From Montifringilla adamsi (lineage: Eukaryota > Chordata > Aves > Passeriformes > Passeridae), in the NCBI GenBank assembly GCA_017590115.1, contig JAGGNK010008226.1:8664567-8728566 (forward strand): a stretch of DNA of 64,000 nucleotides. The letters are read 5' to 3'. The position numbers and the translations under genes were made by a program. Shown in pieces: positions 33,804 through 46,208 of this stretch; the stretch's first letter is position 1; each line of letters begins with the position of its first letter. The notes beneath the pieces are model-generated. The model ran no database searches. It saw only the letters and a program-made list of their open reading frames with translations, and was not told the origin of the DNA.

Positions 33804-36800
33804 AAATTTCTCATTTTCATGTTCAGGTGTGAAAGGTAGGACTTTGATCCCAAAAATTGATGTGTTGGCTCGTAATGTTGAAAAACATACAAGCTGTTGT
33901 TTTTCAGCCTTGATGTGTTCTGTTTTATCCATAAGTTGCCATCAGTGGTGCTGGCATCAAGGTGAGCAGGAGTGTGTGGGCTGAGTGACAAGCTCTGCTC
34001 CTGCCTGTGAAAGGCTTACGGAGCTGCTCAGCTGTAAGGCTAGATGAGCACGAGCTGGGATGTGCTGGTTTTAGGCACACACAATTAGCTTTCTTCACAG
34101 TGATTGATTTGGGGATGTGTTTTGGATTTGTGCTGAACACAGGGTTGATAAAATAGAGATGTTTTTGTTACTGCTGAACAGGATTTGCACAGAGCCAAGG
34201 CTGTTCCTACCCCTCGTACAGCCATGCTGGGGAGGGGACTGAGGGTGTGTGGGAGGTTGGGAGGGGACACAGCCAGGACAGGTGACCCCAGCTGGCCCAG
34301 AGGCTATTCCAGTCCATATGATATCATACTTAGTATAAAAAGTGGGGGGAAGAAGGAGGAAGGGGGGACATTTGGAGTGATGACATTTGTTTTCCCAAGT
34401 CATAGTTAGATGTGATAGGGCCCTGTTCTCCTGGAGGTGGCTGAACACCTACCTGCCCATGGAAGCAGGGATTTGATTTCTTGTTTTGCTTTGTTTGTGT
34501 GTGCAGCTTTTGCCTTCCCCATTAAGTTGTCTATCTCAACTCACGAGTTGTGATAAAACTCAGCTTTTGTGCTTCCAGTTCTCTCTCCGATCCTGCTGCT
34601 GGGGGAGGGAGCATGCAGCTGAGAGGTTCTTGGCTGCTGGATGGGGTTATACCACCACATGGGGCCTGGTTTATTTTATTTAAATCTGCTTGCTGCAGCT
34701 GTTCTGTGTGCTGTCTCTACCTGTACAGAACACATGGGCTGTGCATTAGCCAGATAATGAACTCTGCACATCCTGAGATTACGTGCAGCTGAAATAGGCT
34801 TCTGGTGGCCGGAGCAAGAGCACAGATGGGGCTTAATACCTCAGCTCCTGGAGGCTCGTGCTCTTCATATCCACAGCCCTGTGCGCCACGGCTGCAGCTC
34901 TCAGTCAGCTGCGAGTGCTCTCCTGCTTTTCCCGGGGCTTCCTCTGACTGAGCAGGAGCAGGAGCAGCAGGACGCTGCCACCTGCACAGGTGACAACGTC
35001 CCTCTGCTGCCTGAGGGCTGTGGCTCCTGCCCAGCCCAAGGTGCTGTGGGCAGCAGAAGGGTTCCCCAACCTGCGGATGCCCGTGCAGGTGAAGGTGCCC
35101 TCACCTGAGTGGGAGGCTCCCTGGTGCCAGAGCTGTTCCACATGAGCCTGTTGCTGCCCCGCATTAGCTGTGTCCTCCTGGCCTGTCACTGCCCACGTGG
35201 CTTTGGCAGGGAGGAGCTGGGCAGATGGTAATGAAGCTCTTGCCATTAAGCTGATGAATTTCTACAGGAGTGAATGCCTTCACTGACTACCAGTTCCTGT
35301 TTCATCTGCAATAGCCCGTGCTAGTGCAGGATCAGCCAGCCTGGGTTTCTTCATGAAGTATATTTCCTGTGTGCTCTCTGCAGCTGAAGGAAGGAATTGT
35401 AGCAAATTACTAGTTTGACTTCCCTTGTGAGTGATGACTTGCTCTGTTTTGATGCACGCCAATAACCTGAGCCCTTTACTCATGTGGAAAACAGTCCTTT
35501 CCAAAGGCAGAAACCCTCAGTGCAGGATTTGTCATAGGGATGCTTGGATGATGGAGTTGAGAGCTCCAGTGTTGGAGAACGTAGCTGCCAGCCTGCTCAA
35601 GTCAGCTGGATTCTGGTGCCTTGAGAGCTGGAGACAGTTCCAAACCAGTGGGCCAGAGATGGGGATCCCAGCTGCCACCCTTTCCTTCCTCCTGTGAGAG
35701 GAAGGCATGGGAAGGAAGGAACTTTACCAGCTGGCTGCTAGCAGCAGCCTCTCTGCATTTCCCCTGGGGAGAGATGGCTGGAGAAACATTGATTTGGTGA
35801 TGCTCAATTGCAGCCTGCTGTTAATTGCTTTATGATTAGAAAATAATCCTCAGAATAAGCTGCTTGGGCACAGTTGGGGTGCTGCAACCTCCAAAGATAA
35901 ATTGTCTTCTGCATTCTGCTACTGCTGCTCAATCTGGATTTATGAATGGCTTTATTTGATCCAAAACTTTATTTTCTTAAATTATGAACAAGTAATGGCT
36001 TCAGGGGAGCTGCCTTGGCTCTCTTTTGGACACCCAGCTTAGCACCCAGGCTGTCCTGAGTCAGCCCACAGGTGTGGTGTTAGTTACACATGGGCCAAGG
36101 CAGCAGCATTAGCTGCTGCTCCACGCTGGAAGTGGATTTTTAAACATAAATTTCTGAAGCTTTCCAGGGATGAAGTGAGAACGTACGAGGGGCTGTCACT
36201 GTGCAGCTCCTCTTGGGCACATGAAAACTCCTGGTAGTTCCTGGAGCAGCTGAGGTTTGGCCCCAGTCCCTGTCCCCGTGGAGGAGCCCCATCTGCCCTG
36301 GCAGTGGCAGGACCCTTCCCTGGGACCTGTTTGGCATCGTACTTCTGGTGTGACTCTTTCTTCCTCCCAGTGAGGAATCCCAAAGAATCCAGGCACCCCA
36401 GGGCTTGCTGTTACCGCCCCAGCCAGGAAATGCATTTTTTCCTGTTTAGACAAGATCTTCTCACTCCATAATGTCTCTAAAGGGTCAGTGCTTTCAAAGC
36501 CCCTTGAGGGATATTGTTCCAGGTCCCTGGGCCTCAGGAAGGCTTTCCTAGGTGTAACGTGATAAACCTGCAAGTGAGATTGTTGAGTGTTCTTGAAAGT
36601 CCCTCTGTTCATCAGAGGACAAATAGATTCTCCTGCAAGATTAGGTATGAATTTATACTCTGTTGGCTGCAGGTAATAGAGCCCTGGAGTGAGACCTCCG
36701 AGTTTCTGCCAAATACTGAAAGAGTGTGTGAAACCTGATTGCAGCCCTTCTCTGGAATACAGCTTTTGGGACAGATGTTCCTGGGTGTTGAATCAGCTCT

Positions 36801-37114
36801 TTGCATTCTGCATTGTGTGGGCAATGCTGAGGATCATTCTGGGTGCTGAGTCTGGGTGAGTCAGTGTCACTTTGGGTCCCCTGCCTGCAGAAGCAGTGCT
36901 GCTGCCATGTCAGCAGCTTTGGAGATGTGATCCTCTTCCTGTGTTTGGTGTCTTGGTTCATTGTGCTCTGTAAGTCACAAACCTCAGCCAGGGCTGGCTT
37001 GAAGGTTTCTGGTCTGCTCTTCTGTGGTGCTAATGCTGTGTGTCAGGAGCACAGATCCAAGCTGGTGTCACCTGCACTTCCTACTCAGCTGGAGGTGATG
37101 TGGTTGGTGTGGCT
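33804..37114. other. Unannotated sequence
   Basis: Alternating AT-rich and moderately GC-rich sequence. No exon, RNA gene or known repeat is supported. Open frames of up to about 140 codons lack domain signatures. Confidence 0.4.
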
Positions 37115-37352
37115 GGGGCACTGCAGCCGGGCACTGCAGCTGGGCACTGCAGCTGGGCACTGCAGCTGGGGCACTGCAGCTGGGTTACTGCAGCTGGGTT
37201 ACTGCAGCTGGGTTACTGCAGCCGGGCACTGCAGCTGGGTTACTGCAGCTGGGTTACTGCAGCCGGGCACTGCAGCTGGGGCACTGCAGCTGGGTTACTG
37301 CAGCTGGGTTACTGCAGCCGGGCACTGCAGCTGGGTTACTGCAGCTGGGGGA
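37115..37352. repeat. CTGCAGCTGGG minisatellite, array 1
   Basis: Units of 12-15 bp, 'cactgcagctggg' and 'ttactgcagctggg', with occasional 'cagccggg' variants, about 17 copies. Each contains a CTGCAG palindrome. Confidence 0.95.
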
Positions 37353-37828
37353 GAGCTGAGCCGATAAAGGTGGTGGTTCGCAGACCTGAGCGCACTGGAG
37401 CGCCTGAGCTTTTTGGAAGGCCCTGCTTTCCCTGGCCCAAATCCAATACACCACTTAGACATCTGCTTAACTTTAAGCATGTGAGTATCCCCTTTGAAGT
37501 CCTATGTATATTGTTTTGCTGGACTGAGGTCAATGAGCTCAGTACCTTGCAGGATTGAGCTCCTGAATGTCAGATTTGATTAAATGCTCCCCTTTTCTTC
37601 CCCCCTCCTCCTCTCCTACCATGAAAGCCTGACCAGAGCTAAAACAGCCTCAGCAAAAATAAAAAAAAAAAAGAAAAGAAAAGGCAGGCAGCTGTTGGGA
37701 AGTGAGCCTGCCTCAGCTGTGGTAGCTTGGGTTTAAACTGTTGCAGATCTAACCAGAATAAAAGCAAAGCAAAAAAATCGATTGGAGGTCTGGTTAAAAA
37801 TTAAACCATCTACACTTTCCTAAGGGAG

Positions 37829-38088
37829 CCTGGGCACTGCAGCTGGGGCACTGCAGCTGGTTACTGCAGCTGGGGCACTGCAGATGGGCACTGCAGATGG
37901 GTTACTGTAGCTGGGCACTGCAGCCAGGCACTGCTGCCAGGCACTGCAGCTGGGGCACTGCAGCCGGGCTACTGCAGGTGGGGCACTGCAGATGGGCACT
38001 GCAGATGGGTTACTGTAGCTGGGCACTGCAGCCAGGCACTGCTGCCAGGCACTGCAGCTGGGGCACTGCAGCCAGGCATTGCAGCCAT
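37829..38088. repeat. CTGCAGCTGGG minisatellite, array 2
   Basis: This second array of the same unit family lies 477 bp downstream of array 1. Extra variants include 'cactgcagatggg', 'tactgtagctgggc' and 'cactgctgccagg'. A block from the 'ggggcactgcagatggg' unit onward recurs at 37873 and 37980, a segmental repeat of about 107 bp within the array. Confidence 0.93.
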
Positions 38089-38522
38089 GGTCAGCAGCTT
38101 GAGCACTTGCAGGTACTTAGAAAAGCTTCTGTATGGCTGCTCTCAAGGGGAGAATAATCCTATTTTGTAGATTGTGTTCGGAAAGTGGAGGCAGATGTTC
38201 TTCACGTGGCGCGCTCTGTGGGGACTTGTGCCGGATTAACCTACAGTAACCCACCCGAACAGGGACTCCAGAGTCTTTAAACCTGACTGGAGATCTATTA
38301 TCATCACTGACATTCATTCATATCATGTTGGTCTTGGGGAAAATCCCACTCTTACTGTGGGTTTGTTAGCCTGACAGCTTTCTTCCCAAGCTGCAGCCGC
38401 TGCTGGTTGTGCCTGCTGGGCCAGCTGGGAGCAGGAGAATTCCTGGCTATATTTAGAGGAAGCCGCAGCGTGTGCCTTGCTGCTCTGTCACAGTAACCTC
38501 TCCCTCTCTGGCTTTCTTCAAG

Positions 38523-39015
38523 GTAACAGAAGACGAGCACAGCTGTTCTCCTAGAGGGTCACCGAGTCTGTAACGCCCGGACGCGCTCCCAGGAGAAGCG
38601 GGCACGGCACAGGATGAGGCTCCTGGGCAGAGTGCTCCGCGTGCCGCCGGGACAGGCGACGGACAGGACGCGGAGCTGGGAGGCTCTTCTGGTGTGAGGC
38701 AGGGATATCTTACCCTACAACGAGAATTTGACCAGTCGGACGGCAATGGACTAGGAGAACAGCAAAAACCACAACTCGGAATGTATTTATTACTTAAAAG
38801 TTAGCTATTCTTGATAAAATTCCCCAGATTATTGCTGCTGCTTATTTTACTTACAGATTTCACACACTTGTTAATTTTAAAGCTGCCGACCTTTTATTCA
38901 ATACTGTACCCTGAGAAATGTAATTGGGTCAGGACATGCAATAGAATGAAATCATTGTAGTGTCTTAAGTACAATGGACTCACTTTGTGTCTATTAAACC
39001 TTGGAAGATGTGCAA
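38523..39015 (+). other. Possible 3'UTR exon ending in ATTAAA
   Basis: A strong acceptor (pyrimidine tract, AG at 38521-38522) opens a block that begins CpG-rich and continues as AT-rich, UTR-like sequence. It contains TGTATTTATT (AU-rich-element type) and ends with ATTAAA at 38993-38998. No long open frame runs on the + strand. It lies about 10 kb downstream of the PWWP2B donor at 28439 and could be its non-coding last exon, or the 3' end of a separate non-coding RNA. This rests on signals alone. Confidence 0.4.
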
Positions 39016-41919
39016 CGCACAGCAGTGTGGCTCTCATTGCATGCTAAAGCTTTCTCGTGTCGTTTACTGCAGAGCAGGAGAATCAGTGGTTCCAGGTACA
39101 CGAACAAGCAGTGCTGGGGACTTGGATGTCCTTGGGTCCGACCCCTGTGCTTTCCCAAGTCACCTGGAGGAGCAGCACAGCACAGCCTGGGCCTGCCCTT
39201 GCTGCATGCAGAGTTGGTGCTGAGCTGCTGGCTCCAGCCAGGGGGGGAATCCATGTTCTGAACTGAACGTGAGCATGCATATGTGCACAAAGTTGTATGT
39301 TCCCACTCCGTGAGTATGATTTAAGGCCCTTTGAACATGCTGGACAGAAGGATCCCCTCCTTACCCATGACCAAGAGGTGACGCACAATTCTAAACCAGC
39401 AACCAAACAGCTTTTTTTGCCAAATTCAAATGGTTCACCAACTGAAGTGATGTATGGACAGGATTTTGGAACTGTATGAGTTCATTTTTTGGGTTTGTGT
39501 TAGTCTACCCTTTCCTTGGTTTCCCTCAGTCCAGAGACATTAATTTGAGGTGATCTGTTGCTTCTGGTGCTGGAGAAAACAGTTCAGAGTGTCCCTGCTC
39601 AGTACAGCGTTGTCTGGCTGTGGGAGGGTGCCTTGGAGCTGCAGGATCTCTGCACTGATCCTGTTCCTGTCAGCTGGATCTGCTGCAGCAAACACGGGGA
39701 TGAACTCTCGCTGAGTTAGAGCGAGCGGGTCGGAAATCACACAGGCTCGTGTTTTCCTGGCTGTGCTGCTTCACTGCGGTCTTTGAATGTCAGCAGGAGA
39801 GGTCAGAGCTTCCCGTTTCAGCAGCAAAGTGTCACAAGGAGAGCTCAGCCCCAAAACCCTTCGGCTGAGCCTCAGCCCAGCACTCACAGGGGAAATGTGC
39901 ATCCCTTGGAACAGCAGGAAGGCTGTGGTGTAGAGCAGGAGATGTTGAACCGCGACAGCTGTTTCCCAAGGCCCATTTTGGTCACCTCTGCAAACAAATC
40001 AATGAGCTTCCTGTTTTCCAAAAATAAGTGCAAGAAGGACAGCAGTATCTAGCAGGAGATGTGTTCCTGCACCTTGTGTGAAGCCCTTGTGCAGTGGGTG
40101 TTTACCCAGGCTGGCAGAGGTGCTCCTGTGCTGGGAGTGCTCCTGCTCCAGGAGGAACAGCCCTGCCTTTCTTAGCTCCTGCCTGTCTGGCCTCAGGGGC
40201 TCTTTGTGAGGTTTTTCTAGCATCTTCTCGAGCTGGGCCTGGGCTGACCTGATGGCTGTGAGGTGGTTTTTGTGTTTTCAGCTCACACAGTTGTGCATTG
40301 TACAAAATTCCTGCCCAAAAGTGCTGCCAAGCGTTTGGCTGTAGCATTACAGCAGGGAGCTGCAGGGAGGTACAAACAGCCTTCTGTTCACTTAAAAAAT
40401 AATTTTAAAAGGCAAACAAGAATAACCAGGACCCTGCTCCTCACTACTCCCAGGAAAAGCACTTGTCTGCTCCCATCTCCAGTGAAGGGCTGCTCCATCA
40501 CTCATGTGGACAGGCTGCTCCAAGGCTGAAGGAGATGCCAAGGACAGTCGGTGAGTGCTGGCCACGTTCCTGAGCAGGCAGCCCGTGGCACTTGGGTCCC
40601 ATGAGCAGGCAGGAGCATTCTTCAGACCAGCTGTTCAGTCTCTGCTGGGTGTGAGGGAATTGTGTGATACCTCACACGTGGGGCCACTGATTTTCTCTGG
40701 GCTTGGGTCATGAGATGGCTTGGGAGGGTTTGCTCAGGGCGGTGTCCGTCCTGTCATGCTGGAGTGGTCCCCAGGCTGGAGTTGTTTCAGGGGATGTCCA
40801 GCTTTTCCCCACTGTCCCTGCAGTAAAGCCCCTGGTGCACATCAGCCCTGCCAGCTGTCACAGCATGGTGGGAGCTGCTGGCCTTGCCCTCTGCCCAGGG
40901 ATGGGCACAGATTGGCACTGGCAGCTCGTGCCCTCTGGCAGCACTCTGCTCTGCGGGCTGATGGGGACTGAGTGCCTGTGTCCGTGCCAGAAACCTTCCC
41001 TGTCCTCCCCTGCGGGCTGCTGTGGCCAGGCAGGGGTCCTGCTGTCCTTGCACCTGGGTGTGTGACATTCCTGACATTGCTGTGCCCTGAGGAGAGCAAA
41101 CAATGGGCTGTTCCTGCCCTGGGCTCTGCTGCTGAGAGCTGAGGGGAAATGCCAGTGCCAGCAGGCGGGAGGTTCCAAAGCTGGTTTGCTGCCCTTTGTG
41201 CCAGGGGCTGGGCAGGGACCCTCCTCCAGAGAGCACTGAAAATTGGTGTGACAGATCTCCTTGTTTTTCCTGTGTCCCTTGTGAAGCCCATGGGTCTGAC
41301 AGCTGTCTGTCTGTCCTAACACCAGCTTAAAGAATTTTTAAAAAAGAGGAGTGACATTTCAGTGCTGCAGGTGAGTCACTGGATTTTTGACGCTTTACTA
41401 AGCTCTGACACAGACAGATCCAGTACAAACACGGTAACAGAAAATGGTCCTTGGGAGGCAGGGGAGAGCAGGGACACAGATCCTGCTAGGACTCAGCAGC
41501 TCAATGCCAGAGGTGGGTTAAACCCCAGCCTTACACAGCACCAACCACAGCCCAGCTGTGGGGCTGTGTGGGGGCTGCCAGAGCTGCCCCACTGCTCCTC
41601 GGAGAAAAGGTGACTCAGGTTTTGGCAAGGCTGAAAGGATGAATCTCGTAGCAAATTGCTTCTTTGCCTTGGCCATTATGCAGATAAATGAAAATAATTT
41701 CTCAGCAAGTGCAAATGCATAAGCCAAGAGTACAGTGATGGTTCATTTCTTAACTGGTTTAAAAAACCTAATGTGGAAGATTCTAAATATCACTTTTAAT
41801 AATGTGAGGTTGGAATGGCTTAATTCACTCTTTTGCTCTGTCAGAGTAAAAGCTGCATTGGGTTAAAAACCTGAGTGTAATGTTCAGGAATAGTGAGTGG
41901 CCTACAGCATTCTCTGTGC
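39016..41919. other. Unannotated, apparently intergenic
   Basis: No supported exon, RNA gene or repeat. Open frames around 40.8-41.3 kb are low complexity and overlap on both strands. Confidence 0.4.
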
Positions 41920-42165
41920 TTCCCACCCAGTCCCACCCCCTGCCACGGGCAGGGACAGCTCCCTCTAGGCCAGGCTGCTGCAAGTCCCTCCCAGCTTGGC
42001 CTGGAACCTTTGCCAGGGTCTCACCTCCCTCCCAGGGCAGAATTTCCCGTATCCCACCTGACCCTGACCCTGTCAGTATGAAGCCATTCCCCCTCGCCCT
42101 GTCCTTCCAGGTCCTTGTCCAAAGTCCCTTGCCATTATTCAAACCTATCAGGATTTTTTGTAGTA
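41920..42165 (-). mobile_element. CR1 LINE fragment (reverse)
   Basis: A reverse CR1 with 'ccctgccacgggcagggac', 'aggctgctgcaagtcc', 'cttggcctggaacc' and 'cgccctgtccttccagg'. It is moderately diverged. Confidence 0.85.
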
Positions 42166-43698
42166 AGGCTTTTTGTTAATATTCTAGATCTATAGATTAA
42201 ATTTTGGAGTCGTGCTGGGCAAACCATCATAACACCTGCTTATCTTAACCTGTGATGTTTCCCTAAAGCTTCTCCTCTTGCCTCTCTTCCAGCTTCAAGA
42301 TTTCTGTTCTCTGTTCCCTCTTTGGGCACTTCCCAGGGATCCTGGGAAGCAGTTTTGCATTGATCTGTCCTGCTCACCTGGCTGTAGCCTCACTGCAGTA
42401 ATCCTTCCTGAGGCTGAAGTGTTCCTTCATGAGGAAATGGAGCTTTAAATGTGAAAACAGCTTTATCCTGGCAAAAGAGAAAACCTGCTCTTCTGGAATG
42501 TGGGGCTTTTCTTATTTTACTAGATCTTCAGATTATAGACTGTCAATTTCTTTATTCCTGCCTGTAGCAGAGGACTTCCAAGCAGCCTCAGTGTGTTTTT
42601 CTCTGTGTCTCAGGATTTATGGCTCTGCTGTTAGGCCAGGGAGCGACCTCAAGCATCAGTAGCCAGGTGGGACCTGGGGTGCCCTGCCCCACACCTTTCT
42701 CATCCCTGGGCAGGGAGCCCGCGCCAGGCTGCCTGGACCATCCCTGTGGCTGCCCTGGCTCCCCTCATCCCGGCCTGTCCATCCCTGCCAGGCTCCAGCC
42801 AGAGGCTGCTGGGCAGCCCCGCTCTGCCTGCAGCTGATCCACGTCTGTGCCTGAACCGGAGCTCTGGCTGCACAGCAGGACCAGCCTGGACACAGGGAAT
42901 GTCCCTGAGCATGCCAGGGAATGGGTGCCCATCCCTCCAGGGTGGCTCAGGCAGGCACCATTAAAGGGCAGCTTGCTTTAATCCAAAGTCTGTCGTGTAT
43001 GGAAAATATTTCCTTTCTCCTAAACTCTTTTTTCCTCAAGTGCATCTCATAAAACACAAAGTTGGGCAAGTTGTTTCAAAGCAGATTTCTGAGGGAAAGC
43101 ACATAAACTGCAAGCTGGTTTGCATTAGCCAGCAAAACCTGGAGCATTTGGCTTTGATAAGCGAGGCCCAACGTGGCTTGAAGCTGAAGCCGGGAGTGCT
43201 GAGGGCAGCAGGGAAGGGGCTGGTTCTCCTCGTGCAAGTCCTTGGTGCCGCCGCAGGCCGCTGCAGTGGCTGCAGGTGGCACAGGGGACACAGCGCCGCT
43301 CCCGAGGGGCGAGGGGCCCGGCCGTGCCAGGGCTGGAGCCGCTGCCCGGGGCTCTGCCAGCCGAGCCCATCCCTCTGTGTCGGACCCCCCGCCTGGAGCA
43401 GGGAACCCTTCTGGGGCCAAATCCCCTGAAATGCAGCATCTTCCTGTGTGCTTCTGCCCCCCGTTCGGTGCAGGAGTGTCCCAGGGGCTTGCCAGGCGAG
43501 GCAGGGGAGACACTGGCACACCCCTGGCTGGAATGGGGCTGTGCTGCTGGCAAAGCTGGCATGGGGATGGTGACACCAGGTCACTCGGCACGTCTGGGGC
43601 TGCTGAAGGTGAAGGTGGCTCTCTTGCTGGAGAAGCTTGGGCTGGGCAGCAGGGCTGGTGGGGACAGGCAAGGCAGCCCTGGTCTGGTGGGAGCTGGA
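42166..43698. other. Unannotated sequence
   Basis: AT-rich to about 42.6 kb, then increasingly GC-rich towards the minisatellite. No supported gene. Confidence 0.4.
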
Positions 43699-44312
43699 GT
43701 GAGGGGTGCCAGCCCCCGCCCCACACGGGCACAGGGCACAGTGAGGGTGCCAGCCCCGCGGCCCCACGCGGGCACAGGGCACAGTGAGGGTGCCAGCCTG
43801 CAGCCCCACACGGGCACAGGGCACAGTGAAGGTGCGAGCCCCATGGCACCACACGGGCACAGGGCGCAGTGAAGGTGCCACCCCCATGGCCCCACGCGGG
43901 CACAGGGGACAGTGAGGGTGCCAGCTCCACGGCCCCACATGGGCACGGGGAGCAGTGAAGGTGCCGGCCCCATGGTCCCACGCGGGCACAGGGGACAGTG
44001 AGGGTGCCAGCTCCACGGCCCCACATGGGCACGGGGAGCAGTGAAGGTGCCGGCCCCATGGTCCCACGCGGGCACAGGGGACAGTGAGGGTGCCAGCTCC
44101 ACGGCCCCACATGGGCACGGGGAGCAGTGAAGGTGCCGGCCCCATGGTCCCACGCGGGCACAGGGGACAGTGAGGGTGCCAGCCCCATGGCCCCACACGG
44201 GCACAGGGCACAGGGCACAGTGAAGGTGCCAGCCCCACGGCCCCACGCGGGCACAGGGCACAGGGAGCAGTGAGGGTGCCAGCCCCACGGCCCCACAGGG
44301 CACAGGGAGCAG
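43699..44312. repeat. 43-bp minisatellite with 86-bp higher-order repeat
   Basis: Fourteen units start at 43699, 43741, 43784, 43826, 43869, 43912, 43955, 43998, 44041, 44084, 44127, 44170, 44220 and 44270. The unit begins 'gtgagggtgccagcccc' and contains 'ccccacgcgggcacaggg'. From 43912 to 44169, two unit types alternate (GTGAGG...CTCCACGG and GTGAAG...CCCATGG), giving three copies of an 86-bp higher-order repeat. The last units lengthen to 50 bp. The array is CpG-rich. Frames of up to 510 codons on the minus strand through it are artefacts. Confidence 0.97.
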
Positions 44313-45184
44313 GGTCTGGAGCCCGGGTTCACTGCTCGGTGTGGTTCTGCGGCTCCCGGCTGGCCGGGGTGGGGATCCTGCCTGCTTTGATTCTGCTGAT
44401 GACTCTTCCCCCAGCCCATCATTTTGCAGGAGCTGTGATGGCTCTGCGTGCTTTGGCTCTGCTGCTGGGTGTGAGCTAATGAGCTGCTGGGGATCAGGCT
44501 CTGCTGGTCCGAGCGTGGCACTGCCAGCCAGCGCCCGGCTGTGCCACGGAGCCTGCCTGTGGCAGGTGACCCGCGGTGCTGTTGGCACAAAGGCACCGCA
44601 GGCACCAATATCTGTATCGGCGAGGTTTAAATAGGGATCCTCATGTTACTGCAGCCTCTCCAAACCTTAATTATTTATCATTTCCACAGCTGAACCTCTG
44701 TTGCTAAAGAAAAATTGAATTTTCCCAGCGGCACGGAGGCTTGGCTGATGAGTCACGGCGCCTCGTTAGCTAATCTTAGAGCCACTGTGAATTACTCACT
44801 GGCTGCTGATACGGAGTAGGCTGAGAAAATGCTCCTTTGGAGTGGATAATTTTGGAATTTGGGTCTCTTCCCTGGCAGGAGAGGGTGTGAGTGTGCGGGG
44901 GTTCAAAGCCATTATGTGGGTGTGTGCTGGTCTCCCAAGGGGATCCTAACATAAAAAACTCAGAGCCTGTGCTGCTTCCTCCAGTCAGATCCATGGGTGA
45001 ATTTCAGCGCGTGAGGATGTTTTAAATTTGGAAATAACTCACTGTGAGTCCATGCTGAATTAGATGGGTCAGCTGGCTGGGGTAATGGCCCTAGTGAGAG
45101 AGGTTTGGGGAGCACAGGCTTTATTCTGGGAACATCAAATGTTGAAGTTGGTAATGGAGGAGCACAAAAGTGAGTTTGGGGTGG
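44313..45184. other. Unannotated sequence, possible conserved element
   Basis: No exon recognised. The block at about 44640-44830 is AT-rich, with TTAATTA-like motifs and an AP-1 type TGAGTCA, and could be regulatory. I have no conservation data. Confidence 0.35.
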
Positions 45185-45268
45185 GATTCTTGGGGGTGTC
45201 CCATGCAGGGCCTGGATGATCCCTGTGGCTCCCACCCACTGCAGGAGATTGTACGATTCTATGAATTC
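45185..45268 (+). mobile_element. CR1 LINE 3' tip
   Basis: A short CR1 tip: 'tgtcccatgcagggcctgg', 'gatgatccctgtggctccc' and 'gattgtacgattctatgaa'. The ATTCTATG-type tail identifies the true 3' end. Confidence 0.75.
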
Positions 45269-46014
45269 CGTAGTTTTTAGCTTTTCTCTGGAGTTGATGC
45301 TTTCTTTCAAAGTCTCCAAAAAAAGTGTCTGAGGAAGTAAGATCACACATGTTCTCTGTGAAATGTCCATGTTTCCTCTGGAAAACATGATGGGATCATG
45401 AACCTGATATCCCTAGGTGCCTGTCCCTGTGCCCACATGTCCCTGTGGGCAGCACCTGCTGGGCTCTGGCAGCCACAGGGCAATGCCCATGGGCAGCTGT
45501 GAAACTGCAGGACCTTCCAGGACCCTTTGATGGTGGTGGGAGGCATTTCCTGGGGGAGCAGCAGGGAATTATTCCTGCTACTATAATGATTTTTATCTTT
45601 CTTTTCATTATGGCTTATGTGTGTGTGCACCAAAAATTTCATCAACGTTTTCCCAAGTGGTTGTTCCCACCATGGCTTGAACTAACAAAGTTTATTACAG
45701 GTAATTTTTTTCCCTGGTGCCAGACGCTGTCAGCTGCTGATTTGTGCTGCCAGCTCGGCCTCAGGGGATGGTCCCTGACACATGAAACAGCTCTTGGTAT
45801 GATAATTGCAGCAATTTCAAGAAACAGGAGTAGGGGTCTGGGCAGGAATTGCCTTTGGGAACATCTGTTTCACCTCTCTGTCTATGACCTCTTTCTGAAA
45901 GCATCTTTTCAATTAAAAAAAAAAAAAAAAAGCTTGTTCAGTATAAGCCAGTCTTGGAGTGACTCACAAATGGCTGAGAGAGCTACACAAGTGCAACTTC
46001 TCCTGTGCAAATGG
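45269..46014. other. Unannotated sequence with A-run
   Basis: No exon supported. A run of A lies at about 45915-45932, and the surrounding sequence shows no retropseudogene that I recognise. Confidence 0.4.
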
Positions 46015-46208
46015 TGGGAAGAGAGTCAGGCCTTGGCAGGGGCTGCCCAGGGAGGTTTGGAGTGCCCATCCCTGGAGGTGTCCCAGGATAACTGGACATG
46101 GCACTCAGGGCTCTGGGCTGAGTGCCAGCGAGGGGATCGGTCACAGGCTGGACTCTTGGTGTTGGAGCTCTTTTCCAGCCTCAGGGATTCTGGGATCCTC
46201 AGAGAACT
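46015..46208 (+). mobile_element. CR1 LINE 3' fragment
   Basis: CR1 in + orientation: 'ggctgcccagggaggtttgg', 'ccatccctggaggtgtcc', 'actggacatggcactcag', 'ggggatcggtcacaggctgg', ending 'cctcagggattctggg'. This differs from the copies at 0-14 kb and represents another CR1 subfamily. Confidence 0.88.

Noticed and set aside
38453..38746. Minus-strand frame of 97 codons in the CpG-rich part of the 38.5-kb block
   Set aside because: No recognisable motif. The plus-strand acceptor and poly(A) signal explain the block better as a UTR.
43036..44608. Overlapping minus-strand frames of 335-510 codons
   Set aside because: They run through the 43-bp minisatellite in several frames at once. Composition explains them.
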